Assembly (NCBI GenBank): GCA_029975965.1
Contig: JARKOV010000162.1
Span: 10,291 to 74,290 of the forward strand
Direction: 5' to 3'
Source: Anaerolinea sp.
GTDB lineage: Bacteria; Chloroflexota; Anaerolineae; Anaerolineales; Anaerolineaceae
DNA length: 64,000 nt
Shown here: piece by piece, positions 62,489 to 64,000 of the stretch
How positions within the stretch are numbered: position 1 is the stretch's first letter
Layout of the letters: the number at the start of each line of letters is the position of its first letter
Translations under genes and position numbers: made by a program
The notes under the pieces: generated by a model
Databases searched by the model: none
The model's input: only the letters and a program-made list of their open reading frames with translations
Told to the model about the DNA's origin: nothing

Positions 62489-63569
62489 CCGCCACCTCCG
62501 GCGAGGGATGAAGGTTCAATGGGCTGAGGGAGCGCTCGATCTCGGCGCGCCGGTCATCCAGCCACGGCGGAAGGCGGAGGGACTCGCCGAGGTGTTCCTC
62601 GGTTTCGTCGACCAGGAAACCTGGGTCGAGGGTGGCCAGCTCCACGATGTGGCCATCGGGGTCGCTGGTGTAAATGCTCTTGAAGTAGACCCGGTCCATC
62701 ACCGCTGAAACGCGCAAGCCAGCCCGGACGAGTTTTTCGCGCCAGGCAAGCTGCTCCTCGGCGTCTTTGACCGCCAACGCGAAGTGGTGAGTCTGTCCGG
62801 CTCCCATCCGGGCGCGTGGCTCGCTCTGGGGGTTGCGCTCGAAATAGGTGAGGATGGTGCCAGGCTCACCTTCGCTGCTGCCCCAGTACCAGTGCGCAGA
62901 ACCGGGATCATCGAAATTCACGGTTTGCTTGACGCGGCGCATGCCGAGCAGGTCGCCGAAGAACGCGTGGGTGCGCTGGATGTCGCTGGCGATGGCGGTG
63001 ATGTGGTGCATTCCACCGTGCAACGACATGGGCGCGGTGATCTCGGTGACTGGCTCCGGCCAGGTCTCGGCGCGGATGCGGTTCTCGTCCCGGTTGCGGA
63101 TGAGCATCTCCGCCGGAGGCATGACCAGCGATTCGCCGATGGATGTAGCGGGTTCGTCAACAGCCCAGCCGGGGCCGCGCGTGGCGATCTCGAGGATGGT
63201 GCCGTCCGGGTCTCTGAAATAGATCGAGGTAAAGTAATGCCGGTCGTACGGACCGCTGACGCGCAAGCCGGCATCGCTCAGGCGGCGCTTCCACATCAGC
63301 AGCCCGGTCAGGTCGGCCACCTGCAGGGCAAGGTGGTGGGTGCCGCCGATGCCTGGGTAACCCTTGGGCATGTGCTTCCATTCGAAAAAGGTGATCGCCG
63401 TGCCTGGCCGACCGGTGCGGTCGCCAAAATAGAGGTGATAAGCGCCCGGATCGTCGAAGTTGACGGTTTGCTTGACAAGGCGCAAGCCGAGAACGCGGGT
63501 GTAAAAGTCGAGGGTGCGCTGCGCGTCCGATGAAACCAGGGTGATGTGGTGAAGACCCAAAATCTCCAT
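62481..63569 (-). CDS. ring-cleaving dioxygenase, MhqO/glyoxalase type
   Basis: The product has 362 residues with two vicinal-oxygen-chelate halves, each starting with an LHHIT or MHHIT motif (residues ~6-10 and ~187-191) and each containing a VKQTVNFDDPG segment. Metal ligands are His and Glu as in glyoxalase-fold dioxygenases. MhqO is induced by hydroquinone-type stress and thought to open aromatic rings. The ATG has AAAGGA at eight bases. It is the first gene of the run and carries the promoter and operator. Confidence 0.9.
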   Translation of the reverse strand: MEILGLHHITLVSSDAQRTLDFYTRVLGLRLVKQTVNFDDPGAYHLYFGDRTGRPGTAITFFEWKHMPKGYPGIGGTHHLALQVADLTGLLMWKRRLSDAGLRVSGPYDRHYFTSIYFRDPDGTILEIATRGPGWAVDEPATSIGESLVMPPAEMLIRNRDENRIRAETWPEPVTEITAPMSLHGGMHHITAIASDIQRTHAFFGDLLGMRRVKQTVNFDDPGSAHWYWGSSEGEPGTILTYFERNPQSEPRARMGAGQTHHFALAVKDAEEQLAWREKLVRAGLRVSAVMDRVYFKSIYTSDPDGHIVELATLDPGFLVDETEEHLGESLRLPPWLDDRRAEIERSLSPLNLHPSPEVAGE

Positions 63570-63580
63570 ACCGTTAATCC

Positions 63581-63636
63581 TTTGATATCAAAATGTTTGA
63601 TGTGAAGATAATACCATACCTGGCGCCAGTTGTCAA
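63581..63636 (-). promoter_or_regulatory. promoter and palindromic operator of the MhqO-like operon
   Basis: On the minus strand TTGACA (63636-63631) and TATTAT (63613-63608) are 17 bases apart, nearly consensus. The predicted start is near 63601. Immediately downstream lies TTTGATATCAAA (63581-63592 on the plus strand), a perfect 12-base palindrome, with a second half-site TTTGAT at 63596-63601. The position fits a MarR-type repressor such as MhqR; the sequence differs from the Bacillus operator. Confidence 0.65.
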
Positions 63637-63664
63637 CCAAATGCATATAGGCTTTGTACAAGGA

Positions 63665-63702
63665 GACGAAAACCGAGGGTGCGCAGCCTTGCACACCCTC
63701 GG
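63665..63702 (-). terminator. terminator of the GH4 gene
   Basis: On the minus strand CCGAGGGTG (63702-63694) pairs with CACCCTCGG (63681-63673) in a nine-base stem with a 12-base loop, followed by TTTTCGTCT. It lies 28 bases after the GH4 stop codon. Confidence 0.75.
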
Positions 63703-63730
63703 ACCGTCACGCATTCAAATGGACCGGCGG

Positions 63731-64000
63731 CTAAGAAAATTTCGGCAGCATGTCGCCGTGGGCTTCGATCAGGTCGTCCACCAGGTTCCAGATCTGCTCC
63801 AGATCGAGCTCGGCGGCGGTGTGTGGGTCGAGCATGGCCGCGTGGTAAATCGCCTCGCGCCGGCCGGTCAGGGCGGCTTCAACGGCCAGGTTCTGCACGT
63901 TGATGTTGGTCTGCATCATCGCCGCCAGGTGGGGCGGGATGCTGCCAATATGAACCGGCTGGATGCCGTTCTTGTCGACCAGGCAGGGTACTTCCACCGT
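63731..64000 (-). CDS. GH4-family glycosidase, C-terminal part, 5' end outside window
   Basis: Only the last ~89 codons are in the window; the frame is open to the right edge. The visible part (VEVPCLVDKNGIQPVHIGSIPPHLAAMMQTNINVQNLAVEAALTGRREAIYHAAMLDPHTAAELDLEQIWNLVDDLIEAHGDMLPKF) is typical of the C-terminus of NAD- and manganese-dependent GH4 enzymes (alpha-galactosidase MelA / alpha-glucosidase / LplD group). The catalytic part cannot be seen, so the substrate is open. It reads toward the MhqO-like operon and ends with a terminator. Confidence 0.88.
   Translation of the reverse strand, partial: TVEVPCLVDKNGIQPVHIGSIPPHLAAMMQTNINVQNLAVEAALTGRREAIYHAAMLDPHTAAELDLEQIWNLVDDLIEAHGDMLPKFS

Overview
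This window most likely comes from a GC-rich bacterium of the Chloroflexota, probably class Anaerolineae. That placement is an inference from the style of the proteins (an anaerobic glycyl-radical enzyme, a LacI/kinase/AraC one-protein regulator, many glycan genes and an environmental contractile injection system). No 16S rRNA or other marker gene is present.

Region 1 (1-19651, minus strand) is one compact operon for an extracellular, phage-tail-like contractile injection system (eCIS). It is read right to left: sheath, inner tube, T4-type baseplate protein, proline-rich linker protein, Pvc16/DUF4255 cap, AAA+ ATPase, a small protein, a papain-family peptidase, a CIS tube-associated protein, a LysM protein, a spike split into gpD-like and gpV-like genes, a PAAR-like tip, gp25, two gpJ-type baseplate proteins and a large tail protein cut by the left edge. 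Most genes overlap or abut. No toxin gene with a recognisable effector domain is present apart from the papain-like peptidase. The promoter carries a 14-base SOS-like palindrome.

Region 2 (19902-30461) is mixed housekeeping and accessory sequence: a monooxygenase-like protein and an AlaX editing protein, a DUF985 cupin, tRNA-Lys followed by a tRNA-derived duplicated terminator unit, two GNAT enzymes, a DEAD-box helicase, an ABC-F ATPase behind a leader peptide and attenuator, an alpha/alpha-toroid protein and a secreted ComEC-type metallo-hydrolase.

Region 3 (30542-52575, plus strand) is a carbohydrate-use island. A 1212-residue cytoplasmic regulator (sugar-binding LacI-type domain, histidine kinase, two receiver domains, AraC domain) precedes a degenerate receiver protein, a membrane protein, a large unclassified protein, an oligosaccharide/peptide-type ABC importer (binding lipoprotein, two permeases, two ATPases), two GH2 beta-galactosidases and a uroporphyrinogen-decarboxylase-like protein. 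Two promoters in the island share a direct repeat spaced 21 bp and placed identically relative to a -10 element; these are probably the sites bound by the AraC domain. The first beta-galactosidase carries an inserted helical domain resembling bacterial death-like effector-associated domains.

Region 4 (52685-64000) holds an M23-like membrane protein behind a second SOS-like palindrome, a cupin, a glycyl-radical enzyme resembling trans-4-hydroxyproline dehydratase divergent from a PrdX/ProX-type editing protein, a ThuA/Gfo-Idh-MocA pair with a Nudix-fused paralogue of the large protein from region 3, a quinone-stress type dioxygenase/hydrolase/flavoprotein operon with a strong promoter and a palindromic operator, and the 3' end of a GH4 glycosidase at the right edge.

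Long perfect hairpins lie at several gene ends. No CRISPR array, insertion sequence or rRNA gene was seen.
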